64,000 nt of DNA from positions 1 through 64,000 of the forward strand of contig NZ_JAJSON010000020.1 in assembly GCF_022410465.1 (NCBI RefSeq), read 5' to 3'. The DNA comes from Christiangramia crocea (lineage in GTDB: Bacteria > Bacteroidota > Bacteroidia > Flavobacteriales > Flavobacteriaceae). Below, one piece after another: positions 17,705 to 26,651 of the stretch. Under the pieces are notes generated by a model that was not told the DNA's origin, did no database searches, and was given only the letters and a program-made list of their open reading frames with translations. The position numbers were made by a program, and so were the translations under genes. Within the stretch, counting starts at the first letter, position 1; each line of letters begins with the position of its first letter.

Positions 17705-20455
17705 TTAATCCAGCTTCGCACTTCTCAACCTAAGGGCATTTGTGATAACAGACACCGAGCTAAAGCTCATCGCAAGCGCTGCGATCATAGGAGAAAGTAA
17801 AATACCAAATACGGGATAAAGTACCCCTGCCGCTACGGGAACTCCAATTATGTTATAGATAAGTGCAAAGAATAGGTTCTCCTTGATGTTTCGCATCACC
17901 TTTTCACTAAGCTTTTTCGCTTTCAGGACTCCTTTTAGATCTCCTTTAACCAGGGTGATCTCGGCGCTTTCGATTGCAACATCGGTTCCGGTTCCCATGG
18001 CGATCCCAATATTAGCCTGTGCCAGAGCTGGTGCATCATTAATACCATCCCCAGCCATGGCAACTTTCTTTCCCTGCTGTTGTAATTTTTTGACCTCTTC
18101 CATCTTATTTTCAGGAACCATTCCGGCTTTAAAATCAGCAAGATCAAGGTGTTTTGCCACGGCTGCGGCGGTTTTGGCATTATCACCAGTAAGCATGATC
18201 ACTTTAACCCCATGTTCCTGTAATTCTCTCAATGCTTCTTCACTTGTCTTTTTAATAGCATCAGTGATTGTAATATAGCCAACAATCTTTCCGTCCACTG
18301 CGAAATAAGATACCGTCTTCCCTTGCTCCTGCTCTGCAACCACGTTCTTTTCGACCTCTTTTGAGATCTCAGCATTTTCTGCAAGCATCAGCTTATCATT
18401 CCCAAGGGCAAGCCTTTTTCCGTTAAGGCTGGCATGAACGCCCTTTCCTGTAACGGCGTTGAATTCGGAAGCTTCATTAAATTCAACATTATGCTCACTG
18501 GCATAATTCACTGTCGCTACCGCCAGGGGATGTTCGCTTTGAGCATTTACTGAAGCTATTAATCTTATCATCTCCTTTTCCGAATAATCAGAGTCAACGG
18601 AAACTACTTTTTCAACTGAAGGTTTTCCCTCGGTAATGGTCCCGGTCTTATCAATAATAAGGGTATCCATTTCATTGAATTCTTCCAGGGCCCGGGCATT
18701 CTTGATAAGCACACCATTTTGTGCCCCTTTCCCTACTCCAACCATTACGGACATGGGAGTGGCCAGTCCCAGTGCACAGGGACATGCAATAATAAGTACA
18801 GCGATAGCATTCACCAGCGCGTAGACATAAGCCGGCTCAGGTCCGAATATCGCCCAGGCAATAAAGGTAATCACTGACACCAACACCACGATCGGAACAA
18901 AATAGGCCGAGATCCTGTCAGCAAGTTTTTGGATAGGTGCCTGAGAACGGCTGGCTTCATTTACCATCTTTATGATCTGTGCGAGCAGGGTTTCATCTCC
19001 CACTTTTTCGGCAGTCATAGTGAAACTCTGATTCCCGTTGATGGTCCCTGAACTTACTTTATCTCCTTCAGCTTTATCTACCGGAATTGGCTCTCCGGTG
19101 ATCATGGATTCGTCAATACTGCTCTTTCCGGTTTTTATAATCCCGTCTACTGGGATCTTTTCACCAGGCTTCACACGTAAAACATCTCCTTTTTCGATCT
19201 TATCTACAGATATGGTTTCTTCCTTCCCATCCCTTACTCTAACCGCTGTATTGGGAGCCAGTTTCAGTAATTCCTTAATTGCGGAATTCGTTCGGCTGTG
19301 AGCTCTTGCTTCAAGTACCTGACCCAGCAAAACCAGTGTCAGGATAACGGTTGCTGCCTCGAAATATACATGCACCGTTCCCATTTCGGTCTTGAACTGA
19401 GGCGGGAAAAAATCGGGAAAGATAAGTCCGAATACACTAAAAACCCATGCAACACCTGCCCCAATCCCAATTAAAGTGAACATATTAAGGTTCCAGGTCT
19501 TTATAGATCTGTAGGCACGTTCAAAAAACATCCATGTTCCATAAAAAACCACAGGTAGTGAAAGTCCGAACTGAACCCAGTTCCATACCCTCATCCCGGC
19601 TACTTCATAAAGAGGATTTCCGGGGATCATTTCAGACATCGCAATAAGAAAGATAGGAAGCGTAAAGGCTACAGAGATCCAGAATTTACGAAGTAATTTT
19701 TTATATCCCTTTTCTTCAGCTGATGCTTCAGGTTCCATGGGTACGAGATCCATTCCACAAATAGGACAACTCCCTGGTTCATCCTTCACCACCTCGGGAT
19801 GCATCGGGCAGGTATATTTTGTAGATGAAGTCTTAAGACTAACTTCTTCCACTAGATCCATCCCACATACAGGACAGTCACCCGGTTTATCGTATGTCTT
19901 ATCACCTTCACAATGCATGGGACAGTACCAGCTGCCCGTACCCTTTCCTTCCTTTTTATTGCTTTCGGAATGAGAATGCTTATGGTGTGTCTTATCTTCA
20001 TCACCCGGTAACATGATATGGTAGTTACCCCCGGCGTTTTCAAGAGCCTTTTCAAATTCCCCAATTTTAATATGCTCTCTCATGCTTATCCTGGCTTCTG
20101 CTTTCTCAAGATCAACAGAAACCTCCATGACACCATCGACATTTCTCAAAGCGGACTCCACATGGGAACGGCACCCCATACAGGTCATTCCGGTTATTTT
20201 GTAAGTATGTTGCATTGGTTTGGATGAAGCATCTTCCGGATCTTCCTTTGGAAGGATATGATAATTCCCCCCGGCTTCCTGAAGGGCCTTTTCAAATTCT
20301 TCAATTTTTATATGCTCCTTCATGCTAATTTCTGCCTCTCCTTTCTCAAGGTCTACAGAAGCCTCTGTGACGCCCTTAACATTTTTTAAGGTGGATTCCA
20401 CATGTGAACGACACCCCATGCAGGTCATTCCCGTAATTTTATATGTATGATTCAT
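17705..20455 (-). CDS. copA: P1B-type copper-translocating ATPase with two HMA and two heavy-metal-binding domains
   Basis: 916 residues. Order: HMA 1 (about 3-70, GMTCMGC, Cys12/Cys15); HMA 2 (about 83-150, Cys92/Cys95); a His-rich linker ([12 protein letters not shown]); two short Cys/His modules of the CPMHP...CPxCGMDL type (about 177-203 and 214-240); then membrane and ATPase domains. The membrane metal site is CPC (558-560), pointing to Cu(I)/Ag(I). The phosphorylation site is DKTGT (Asp602), SEHP is at 640-643 and GDGIND at 802-807. It exports Cu(I) from cytoplasm to periplasm. HMA 1 and 2 share nearly the whole sequence including the EHIKI-EFEKAL segment, a recent tandem duplication. 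The downstream end abuts a REP-like element. Confidence 0.95.
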   Translation of the reverse strand: MNHTYKITGMTCMGCRSHVESTLKNVKGVTEASVDLEKGEAEISMKEHIKIEEFEKALQEAGGNYHILPKEDPEDASSKPMQHTYKITGMTCMGCRSHVESALRNVDGVMEVSVDLEKAEARISMREHIKIGEFEKALENAGGNYHIMLPGDEDKTHHKHSHSESNKKEGKGTGSWYCPMHCEGDKTYDKPGDCPVCGMDLVEEVSLKTSSTKYTCPMHPEVVKDEPGSCPICGMDLVPMEPEASAEEKGYKKLLRKFWISVAFTLPIFLIAMSEMIPGNPLYEVAGMRVWNWVQFGLSLPVVFYGTWMFFERAYRSIKTWNLNMFTLIGIGAGVAWVFSVFGLIFPDFFPPQFKTEMGTVHVYFEAATVILTLVLLGQVLEARAHSRTNSAIKELLKLAPNTAVRVRDGKEETISVDKIEKGDVLRVKPGEKIPVDGIIKTGKSSIDESMITGEPIPVDKAEGDKVSSGTINGNQSFTMTAEKVGDETLLAQIIKMVNEASRSQAPIQKLADRISAYFVPIVVLVSVITFIAWAIFGPEPAYVYALVNAIAVLIIACPCALGLATPMSVMVGVGKGAQNGVLIKNARALEEFNEMDTLIIDKTGTITEGKPSVEKVVSVDSDYSEKEMIRLIASVNAQSEHPLAVATVNYASEHNVEFNEASEFNAVTGKGVHASLNGKRLALGNDKLMLAENAEISKEVEKNVVAEQEQGKTVSYFAVDGKIVGYITITDAIKKTSEEALRELQEHGVKVIMLTGDNAKTAAAVAKHLDLADFKAGMVPENKMEEVKKLQQQGKKVAMAGDGINDAPALAQANIGIAMGTGTDVAIESAEITLVKGDLKGVLKAKKLSEKVMRNIKENLFFALIYNIIGVPVAAGVLYPVFGILLSPMIAALAMSFSSVSVITNALRLRSAKLD

Positions 20456-20600
20456 AACTGCAGTAAATTGAAGCCTATGAAATTAAATGTAAATTCCTTA
20501 TAGCTATGTTTTTCTATACGAAGTTAACATGAGTTTGCGATAAGCCTTTTCAAATAATGGGAAATTAATTTCATTTTTTTGCAAACCAGTTCTTTGCAAT

Positions 20601-22124
20601 TTACTTCACGTACTTATCCCATAGACCATATTTCTCTTTGATTATGCCCCTTGGGAAAGAAAGTGCAATTATTAAAAGGCCTAAAACCGTTCCGGTAATG
20701 CTAAGACCTATTACACTGTCATTTACCAGCCATGGGGCCACGGCAAGGCCTAAACCAAGTATAATATTCAAGTACCGTCCCATACGCACGATCTCTCCCA
20801 TACATATCACCGAAATCACAACAGTTAGGGAACCGCCCAGGTGAAACGCATGTGCTGCCATGGTTGTGATTTCCACTCCGAAAATTGCGGGCGCGAACAT
20901 CGCCGCAAGCCCTAATACAGTAGATACTGCAAGCGTCCAGGGAACGCTCACCCCCCAGACTGAAGATTTAAATACTCCCATCGGCTTTTGAGGAAGATCG
21001 ATCAGTTCTGTAGATCTCTTATCTTCATTTTCTTCAAAAGACTCTCCACCTTTCCAGAATACATGCCACATATTATCTCCTCTTCTTTTAGCCTGTACCA
21101 TATGCTGTCCCATTGCGATGACCTCATCAAACTCCAGAGGGATCATTGGAAGCATAATTGCCGCAGCGAGAAGACAAAATGTACACCATTCCCCTACAAA
21201 AATGGGTTGGGAAATAACAAGAAAGATATGAACCAAACCTAAAGGGATCACCAGTATCCCGAAAAAGGTTACCATCCAGGGCATAGTACGCCATCTGGAA
21301 GGACTACCCATCCATCCCATCAGAAATTCGAAAGTGTAGGCCAGTGCTCCAAAAGCACCATCAGAAATTGGAAGGGAATGAGACATATTAGAATTAAGCA
21401 CTTTCATGGTGCTCTCACCGAAAAAGGGGTCAAAAGCAAAATCTGTATAGCCCAGTTGAAAAGTTCCGAGGTAACGGGAAACGATCCAGCCAAAAAAGGC
21501 AAGAACGATCATGATCCAGCGTTGCGGCCAGCTGGAAGGGTTATAGGTCCAGCCGGGAGGGACCACCGATCCCATCTTCATATAGGTGATCATATTTGGC
21601 ATTCCGGGAACCAGGATGGTCAGAGCTATAACCATTACCCCTACTATGGTATCATTATTATAAATATATGCGTTGGGAGCCCAGAAAACAACAGGAGCGA
21701 AGTTCAACCAGATCCCAATGAAACAGGCAATCCAAAGACTGATGGGCCGGTTAGGAGTTAAAGACCGCCATCCGAAAAACATTAGAAGGAGCCCACTGAT
21801 GATATCACTCCACTTCATTACCAGTACTCTCATAGAGTCGGTTATCCATAAGTCCCTTCCACCAGAAGGCTGTACTATTTCCTTTCCATAATCGAAGGTA
21901 AAAGGAGAGATCACCAACCAGGCGCCCAGGATAATTAGCATCCAGTATACCCAGAGGGTTTGCTTATGGTGCATATGAAGCATTTTCATACGGTCCATCC
22001 CTCCATTATCGCCATCGTCATGAGAATGTCCTTTTACTTCCTTTTCGGCCATGGGCCTGGTTACTCCGCGGCTGGCCATTCCACTGCTGTGATTTTCTCC
22101 ATCGTGATCTTTATGGTCTTCCAT
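20601..22124 (-). CDS. vitamin K epoxide reductase-like / SPW-repeat membrane protein
   Basis: 507 residues. A His/Asp-rich cytosolic N-terminus (first 45 residues, several HDD/HMHH clusters) is followed by about a dozen transmembrane helices. Two SPW-type repeats are visible (GAWLVISPFTF near 65; FIGIWLNFAPVVFW near 140; a further LGLGLAVAPWLV near 463). In the middle, GEWCTFCLLAAAIML gives a CxxC motif in a helix, as in VKOR-family quinone-coupled thiol oxidoreductases. The combination is recalled from Bacteroidota annotations; activity is unproven and only one CxxC pair was seen. Location beside copA and a Cys-rich copper binder suggests a thiol or copper redox task. Confidence 0.6.
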   Translation of the reverse strand: MEDHKDHDGENHSSGMASRGVTRPMAEKEVKGHSHDDGDNGGMDRMKMLHMHHKQTLWVYWMLIILGAWLVISPFTFDYGKEIVQPSGGRDLWITDSMRVLVMKWSDIISGLLLMFFGWRSLTPNRPISLWIACFIGIWLNFAPVVFWAPNAYIYNNDTIVGVMVIALTILVPGMPNMITYMKMGSVVPPGWTYNPSSWPQRWIMIVLAFFGWIVSRYLGTFQLGYTDFAFDPFFGESTMKVLNSNMSHSLPISDGAFGALAYTFEFLMGWMGSPSRWRTMPWMVTFFGILVIPLGLVHIFLVISQPIFVGEWCTFCLLAAAIMLPMIPLEFDEVIAMGQHMVQAKRRGDNMWHVFWKGGESFEENEDKRSTELIDLPQKPMGVFKSSVWGVSVPWTLAVSTVLGLAAMFAPAIFGVEITTMAAHAFHLGGSLTVVISVICMGEIVRMGRYLNIILGLGLAVAPWLVNDSVIGLSITGTVLGLLIIALSFPRGIIKEKYGLWDKYVK

Positions 22125-22248
22125 TTTGGAATTATTTGGTTATGGTTAGCTTTAAGAAAAGAAACTTGAAAAAGTCAAAAGAAAAAGTCTATTTAAAGAA
22201 CCCTGATCAGGTTTTTGTAACTACAGGGTTCTCCAGACCTTATTTTCA

Positions 22249-22569
22249 TTATGCCAAATAAGTCTCACATGCTTCTACACATTCACGGCAGGCCTTGGCA
22301 CAATCTTTACAATGTTGAGCTTCATGCTTACCACATTCATCAGCACAAGCCTGGCATACTTTTTTACAATACTGAACCAGGTCTTTAACATTGGGATATT
22401 TAGTAGCAAGAACCTGACTTAATGCCGAACAAACCTCAGCACAAACCTTATCTGTTCTAATGCAGTTTGCCATCTTCTTTACATCATCTTCATCAAGGCA
22501 GGCATCGGCACAGTAATTACAGTGATTGATGCAATTCCCCAACGCCATAATCAGTTTCTCATTTCTCAT
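22249..22569 (-). CDS. four-helix-bundle copper-binding protein (DUF326/Csp type)
   Basis: 106 residues with 16 cysteines, largely in CxxxC spacing along predicted helices (HCNYCADAC, YCKKVCQACADEC, HCKDCAKACREC). No signal peptide, so cytoplasmic. Csp-type proteins pack many Cu(I) ions inside a four-helix bundle through such Cys arrays; this protein matches them in length and pattern. In the same region copA exports Cu(I), so storage or buffering of cytosolic copper is the natural inference. It lies 124 bases upstream of the VKOR-like gene on the same strand. Confidence 0.88.
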   Translation of the reverse strand: MRNEKLIMALGNCINHCNYCADACLDEDDVKKMANCIRTDKVCAEVCSALSQVLATKYPNVKDLVQYCKKVCQACADECGKHEAQHCKDCAKACRECVEACETYLA

Positions 22570-22701
22570 AACTCGTTGATTTATATGGTTATACCATAAA
22601 TATAGAGATGAGATAAAAGAGCTACTTATAAAATTATGCTAAGTTCTTTCGATTTTAAATGTTTTTAACCTGAAAGACCTAATTTTAGGATTTCATAAAG
22701 A

Positions 22702-23697
22702 TTAAACCAGATCCCAGCTCCAGCCATCCTGTCTTACCAAGGTTTGAAATAATTTACGGGTATGGATAAGATCTTCATTTGCAGATATTTTAGACCTGTC
22801 TTCTACCATAAGCCCCTGTTTTCTGAGCTGGCTTGTCTCAGCCAGCGGGGGAGCCTTCTCAATCACCTTAATATGGGTAACTTCCGTGATTACTTCCCTG
22901 TAATTCTGAAATGCAATTTCAAGAGGCTTTAATTCCATTTCGGTTGATCTTATATCTTCCTTAATCTCATATTTGAGTAAATAAAGTGCTTCATGTAACC
23001 TTGCAAGCTGCAGGATCACCGCATTCTTTTCCTTCCAGTTGTGAAAATAATGGATCACAGGATAGGCACGGTGATTCTGACTGTGATGCACCAGTGATTC
23101 AGAAAGGTCGGTGATCATTTCTGAAAATCCCTTAAAATTTTTCCCGTTCCACGAGTTAATAAGAATTTCTTCAGGACTATTGCCCAGGTTGCTCAACCTG
23201 ATTCCCAGTTTACGCTGTTCGATAATCGCTGATAGTACCGGAATAAAATAGGTGACCGACATGGTTAGGAGAATAAGTCCTGTAAAGGAGTAAATAGCTG
23301 ATAGAATTCTCCACACATTGGCAGAGGCTATATAATCGCCCATTCCCAGGGTAGAAATGGTAAAACCTGCATAATATATCTTCTCAAAAATATCGGCCGC
23401 TTCCCTGGTAACACTATTAATAACAGATTCTTCGTATGCCGAAAGAAGAAGGACAAAACTTGACCAAAGTAAAAAGACCCAGATCAGGACTATTGAAATA
23501 AGCAGTATATATCCTGTATGGGATAATATCTTTTTTCGTCCATCCCTTCCGGAAAGTTTAAGAAATAACGTCCAGAAACCGTGGGAAAACCTGCTGGTTA
23601 TCCAGCCTCCTCCCTGCATGGATAAAGTTGTTTGAACTATATCCAGAACCGTAAACAAATAGATACTAATTCCCGCGATGATAAGAACAATTTCCAT
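22702..23697 (-). CDS. two-helix K+ channel-like membrane protein with cytosolic domain
   Basis: 331 residues. Hydrophobic segments lie at about 1-20 and 50-75, then a pore loop with FTISTLGMGDYIAS (about 112-125), then an inner helix near 135-155. The filter reads TLGMGD instead of the usual TVGYGD, so selectivity may differ. Residues 160-331 are a hydrophilic helical cytosolic part without an evident RCK/TrkA-N nucleotide motif. It lies within the metal island on the same strand; a direct link to copper is unproven. Ion-channel fold confidence is moderate, ion identity low. Confidence 0.65.
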   Translation of the reverse strand: MEIVLIIAGISIYLFTVLDIVQTTLSMQGGGWITSRFSHGFWTLFLKLSGRDGRKKILSHTGYILLISIVLIWVFLLWSSFVLLLSAYEESVINSVTREAADIFEKIYYAGFTISTLGMGDYIASANVWRILSAIYSFTGLILLTMSVTYFIPVLSAIIEQRKLGIRLSNLGNSPEEILINSWNGKNFKGFSEMITDLSESLVHHSQNHRAYPVIHYFHNWKEKNAVILQLARLHEALYLLKYEIKEDIRSTEMELKPLEIAFQNYREVITEVTHIKVIEKAPPLAETSQLRKQGLMVEDRSKISANEDLIHTRKLFQTLVRQDGWSWDLV

Positions 23698-23788
23698 ATA
23701 GGTTTATTAAATCAGAGATTTCCCAATATGAAAGAACAAAATTATTAAGGAATCTTTCCTAAAATAGGCTTAAATCTTTGGAAACAGT

Positions 23789-24355
23789 CTAGACCGCATC
23801 CAAACTGTTCCTGTCTTTTAAATCCAGGGACTTATATTCTGATGGAGTGTATCCCGTAGCCTTTTTAAAGGAAGTAGACAGGTAAGCCGGGGTGGAATAA
23901 CCAAGTAAATGCGCAATGGTTGCAAGGCTATACTGGTCATTATTTATCAGTTCTTTTACACGTTCTGTCCTAACGGCGTTAAAGAATTTCTGAATGCTCT
24001 GGCCTTCCATTTCAGTAAACAAATGGGTGATATGGCTGTAATCGTAATTAAGCTTTTGAGTAAGAATCTCTGAAAGCTTTTTGTTTGAAGGATCATCTGA
24101 ATAGATTTCTTCAATAATAATAGACTTGATCTGGTTGATCATTTTCTCATTCTTATCCTGAACGAGCTCAAAACCCACTTTCTGAAATTGGTTCTGAAGC
24201 TGATGAATTTCAATACTACTAAGGTTTCTGGTAATAACAGCCTCTCCCAGACTAACCTGATGATATGGGATCTCCAGTTTTTGCAGGATATTTTCGACCG
24301 TCATAATGCAGCGCTGGCAGACAACATTCTTTATATGAATTCGAAATTCTTCCAA
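23789..24355 (-). CDS. AraC-family regulator with HMA-like CxxC N-terminus
   Basis: 188 residues. Residues 1-65 have the beta-alpha-beta pattern of a heavy-metal-associated domain with NVVCQRCIMTVENIL, Cys13/Cys16 placed as the HMA CxxC. Residues about 85-180 are the double helix-turn-helix of AraC proteins (YDYSHITHLFTEMEG and LATIAHLLGYSTPAYLSTSF, then KKATGYTPSEYK). The small size leaves no room for a sugar-binding domain, so the metal-binding-like part would be the sensor. It is the only transcription factor in the copper island. A terminator ends the preceding unit 36 bases upstream, so it has its own promoter. Metal sensing is inference. Confidence 0.8.
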   Translation of the reverse strand: MEEFRIHIKNVVCQRCIMTVENILQKLEIPYHQVSLGEAVITRNLSSIEIHQLQNQFQKVGFELVQDKNEKMINQIKSIIIEEIYSDDPSNKKLSEILTQKLNYDYSHITHLFTEMEGQSIQKFFNAVRTERVKELINNDQYSLATIAHLLGYSTPAYLSTSFKKATGYTPSEYKSLDLKDRNSLDAV

Positions 24356-24390
24356 GTGCAGCGGTTTTTAGCTTTATAAAAGTAGTAATT

Positions 24391-24420
24391 AAAACAGGCT
24401 GAAAAATTTCAGCCTGTTTT
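24391..24420 (-). terminator. intrinsic terminator after the DUF3347 lipoprotein gene
   Basis: Perfect 14-bp stem AAAACAGGCTGAAA (24391-24404) / TTTCAGCCTGTTTT (24407-24420) with an AA loop, 10 bases past the stop of the minus-strand DUF3347 gene. It separates the long metal operon from the AraC-type regulator gene. Confidence 0.9.
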
Positions 24421-24430
24421 AATTTATAAT

Positions 24431-25009
24431 TTACATTATAGTTTCTTCCACCCTACCGCATTTAAGCATTTTATCTCCAAAATACGGGTTTCTGATCTGT
24501 TCAGAATCTGAATACCAGTAATCACCTTTACCTCCAAAAGCCATCGGGCAATACTGTTTATAGATCTTTCCATCAGAAATAGCTTCCTTAAGTACAGGCT
24601 CCAAAGCTTTAGTAAGGCTTGAAAAGATATCTCTTTGCTCATGAATATTAGACACATCAGAAAAACGTTTCGCCCTTAAAGCTATACCATTGTCTTTTGC
24701 AGCTTCACCATATGCCGCTACAATTTTATCTGCTGCTTCCTGAACTCCTACATGATCACTTTTTACTAAAGCATCCTTCATTGTAAGATATTGTTTATAA
24801 ACTTCCTGTATAGTATCATTTTTGAATTCTACCATACTTTTTTCAGTTTCTTTGGCATGGTCCATATCCTCAGCCTCCTGATGCATTTCATGTTGCATTG
24901 GATCTGATGCATCATCCTTTTCTTTTTTGTTATCACCACAAGAGGTTAAGACCAAACTTCCTGCAAGCATGCTTAATACGATTGAACTTTTTAATTTACT
25001 TTTCATCAT
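24431..25009 (-). CDS. DUF3347 lipoprotein, putative metal-binding
   Basis: 192 residues from ATG 25009 (a frame 10 codons longer exists, but its start would lengthen the n-region; the next codon is also ATG). The lipobox LTSC gives lipid Cys24. An acidic, Met/His-containing linker (DPMQHEMHQEAEDMDH) leads to a helical domain and the C-terminal signature YCPMAF...KGDYW...IRNPYFGDKMLKCG. The same signature occurs in the second DUF3347 lipoprotein and in the CusB C-terminus of this island. Conserved Cys, Met and aromatic residues suggest a copper site; this is inference. Last gene of the minus-strand unit, followed by a strong terminator. Confidence 0.8.
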   Translation of the reverse strand: MMKSKLKSSIVLSMLAGSLVLTSCGDNKKEKDDASDPMQHEMHQEAEDMDHAKETEKSMVEFKNDTIQEVYKQYLTMKDALVKSDHVGVQEAADKIVAAYGEAAKDNGIALRAKRFSDVSNIHEQRDIFSSLTKALEPVLKEAISDGKIYKQYCPMAFGGKGDYWYSDSEQIRNPYFGDKMLKCGRVEETIM

Positions 25010-25051
25010 TTTAAATATTAACCTGTTACTATTTGTCATTTTTAATTATTC

Positions 25052-25801
25052 CTATTCTAACTTATCTTTCTTTTTCTTCTTCTTTTTTTTCTTTTTCTTC
25101 GGCTGAACTACTTTTCTCACCGTGGGTGAAGAAATATACCACAACAGGAATCCGCTTAATACCGTAATTAATCCAAGTAAAGAGAAACTACGTAATGCGA
25201 GATTATTAAAATCATCTCTTCCTTCATAATCCATGGTATGGGTCATCCATAAAAAGTCAAACCATCTCCAATCTCTGTGCCTTACTGTTCTAAAGCTTCC
25301 ATTTGTTGCGCCAATATATGCTTTCAGGTTCTCGTCAGTATCATAAGAGATCACATAGGCTGGCAAAAGGTTTTCCCTGTATTCATGATGCTTTCCGGTT
25401 TTGGTGATTCTTTCCACACCGGACACTTCAAGCTCATCTTTCATATACCGGCTTGCAATGGATAAAGCATGCTCCTCACTGATCTCCTTCAGCTCTTCTC
25501 CTGTTCTGGCATTCATAAGAACTTCACCATTTATAAAATAATATGGTTCCCCAGAGATCTCCTGAAGATCAATTGAGGTGACTTTTAATTCAGGTGCAAG
25601 TTCTGAAGGACTTTTTAGATCGCTGAATGCTGATTGTTCAGGGTGATGCTTTTTAAAATGGTCACCATGTATCTCATCCAGATCGGTCCAGCTGAAATAA
25701 AGACCACTTACCGTCCACATGATAAACTGGATACCTATAAAAATACCCAGGTATCTGTGGACCTTCCGGATATTCATGGCTGTTTTTCTTTTTACGATCA
25801 T
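25052..25801 (-). CDS. PepSY-domain membrane protein with poly-lysine tail
   Basis: 249 residues. The N-terminal block NIRKVHRYLGIFIGIQFIMW is the first helix of PepSY-associated TM proteins, with SGLYFSW following. A PepSY-like periplasmic part (about 45-175) contains LNARTG-type strands and a TGKHHEYRENLLPAYVI segment. WRWFDFLWMTHTMDY precedes the last helix (about 205-228), and the protein ends in an 11-Lys run. Such proteins are often neighbours of iron or copper redox systems. ATG 25801 or the Met eight codons later could be the start. A -7 box lies 52 bases upstream. The role of the Lys tail is unknown. Confidence 0.75.
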   Translation of the reverse strand: MIVKRKTAMNIRKVHRYLGIFIGIQFIMWTVSGLYFSWTDLDEIHGDHFKKHHPEQSAFSDLKSPSELAPELKVTSIDLQEISGEPYYFINGEVLMNARTGEELKEISEEHALSIASRYMKDELEVSGVERITKTGKHHEYRENLLPAYVISYDTDENLKAYIGATNGSFRTVRHRDWRWFDFLWMTHTMDYEGRDDFNNLALRSFSLLGLITVLSGFLLWYISSPTVRKVVQPKKKKKKKKKKKDKLE

Positions 25802-25852
25802 TTAAAATTATTTGTAGGATATTTATAAATTATTTGGGTTTTTTTCGAATGG

Positions 25853-25860
25853 CAAAAATA
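25853..25860 (-). promoter_or_regulatory. possible -7 box upstream of the PepSY gene
   Basis: The minus strand reads TATTTTTG, an exact TAnnTTTG match, 52 bases upstream of the PepSY gene start. No TTG lies at the proper -33 distance, so this internal promoter is tentative. Confidence 0.35.
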
Positions 25861-25907
25861 GAATAATCCACTTTTGTTCATTGGATAAATGATATTTTTT
25901 TGGTTAA

Positions 25908-26579
25908 TCAATGAGAATGGCTATCATCTTCGGATTCCAGATAATCACCTTGTGGACCAACCCCTTCCAGGTAAACCAGTTGCGCTCCATAATGACCTGC
26001 CTCTGACACAGAATAGGCTGCAAAGCCCAGGACAAGAAAAAGTGCTATTTCAAAAAGTCTATTTTTCCTGAGGAGGAAAAGACTTCCGAGTTTTAAAACC
26101 GCACCTAAGGCACTGGCATAAATGGTCCATTCGGCATAAATATCATGCTGTTCAAGTACTTTTTTAGCAGCCTCAGATAGATCGTGGGTATGAGGGTGAG
26201 CATATACCCCGGCAATATAGGCTCCAATAAAACCTGCGCCCACACATAAAAGAATAACCCAGTCCAGGTTGCGCTTTAACACAAAAATCTGGATAAGTTG
26301 CAGCAAGCCTCCAAGCAGTAATAACACTATAGGGAAATGGACTATCAGCGGGTGAAGGTTTGGAAATGAATCCAGATCTGCTTTTACGTTATCATCGTCA
26401 TCAGGGAACTCCGGAGTAATTGCCTCATCGGCCTTATTCTTATCGCTATGGGTATCTTCCTGCTGCGATTCGGTCGCAGTAGTATCATGCTGATGTTCTT
26501 CATTTTCCTCATGGGTGTGCTGGCCAGAAGCAAACTGAATTGAGGAGCAAAGAAATATCAATAAGAGTATTCTTTTCAT
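25908..26579 (-). CDS. DUF2231-like membrane protein with His/Asp-rich N-terminus
   Basis: 223 residues. The signal peptide ends ASGQ. A His/Glu/Asp-rich region (HTHEENEEHQHD and later, to about residue 70) is followed by four transmembrane helices starting with LHPLIVHFPIVLLLLGG, the hallmark of DUF2231 proteins. HPHTH lies in the loop after helix 2, and the C-terminus ends DDSHSH. The His clusters fit metal binding. It lies 72 bases downstream of the multicopper oxidase gene on the same strand. No enzymatic motif seen; function unknown, metal-linked by context. Confidence 0.7.
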   Translation of the reverse strand: MKRILLLIFLCSSIQFASGQHTHEENEEHQHDTTATESQQEDTHSDKNKADEAITPEFPDDDDNVKADLDSFPNLHPLIVHFPIVLLLLGGLLQLIQIFVLKRNLDWVILLCVGAGFIGAYIAGVYAHPHTHDLSEAAKKVLEQHDIYAEWTIYASALGAVLKLGSLFLLRKNRLFEIALFLVLGFAAYSVSEAGHYGAQLVYLEGVGPQGDYLESEDDSHSH

Positions 26580-26651
26580 AATATTTGATTTTACTAATTA
26601 ATCCTTTCTATTGCTGTTAGAATTTCTTCGATTTAATTCGATTCGCGTCCA

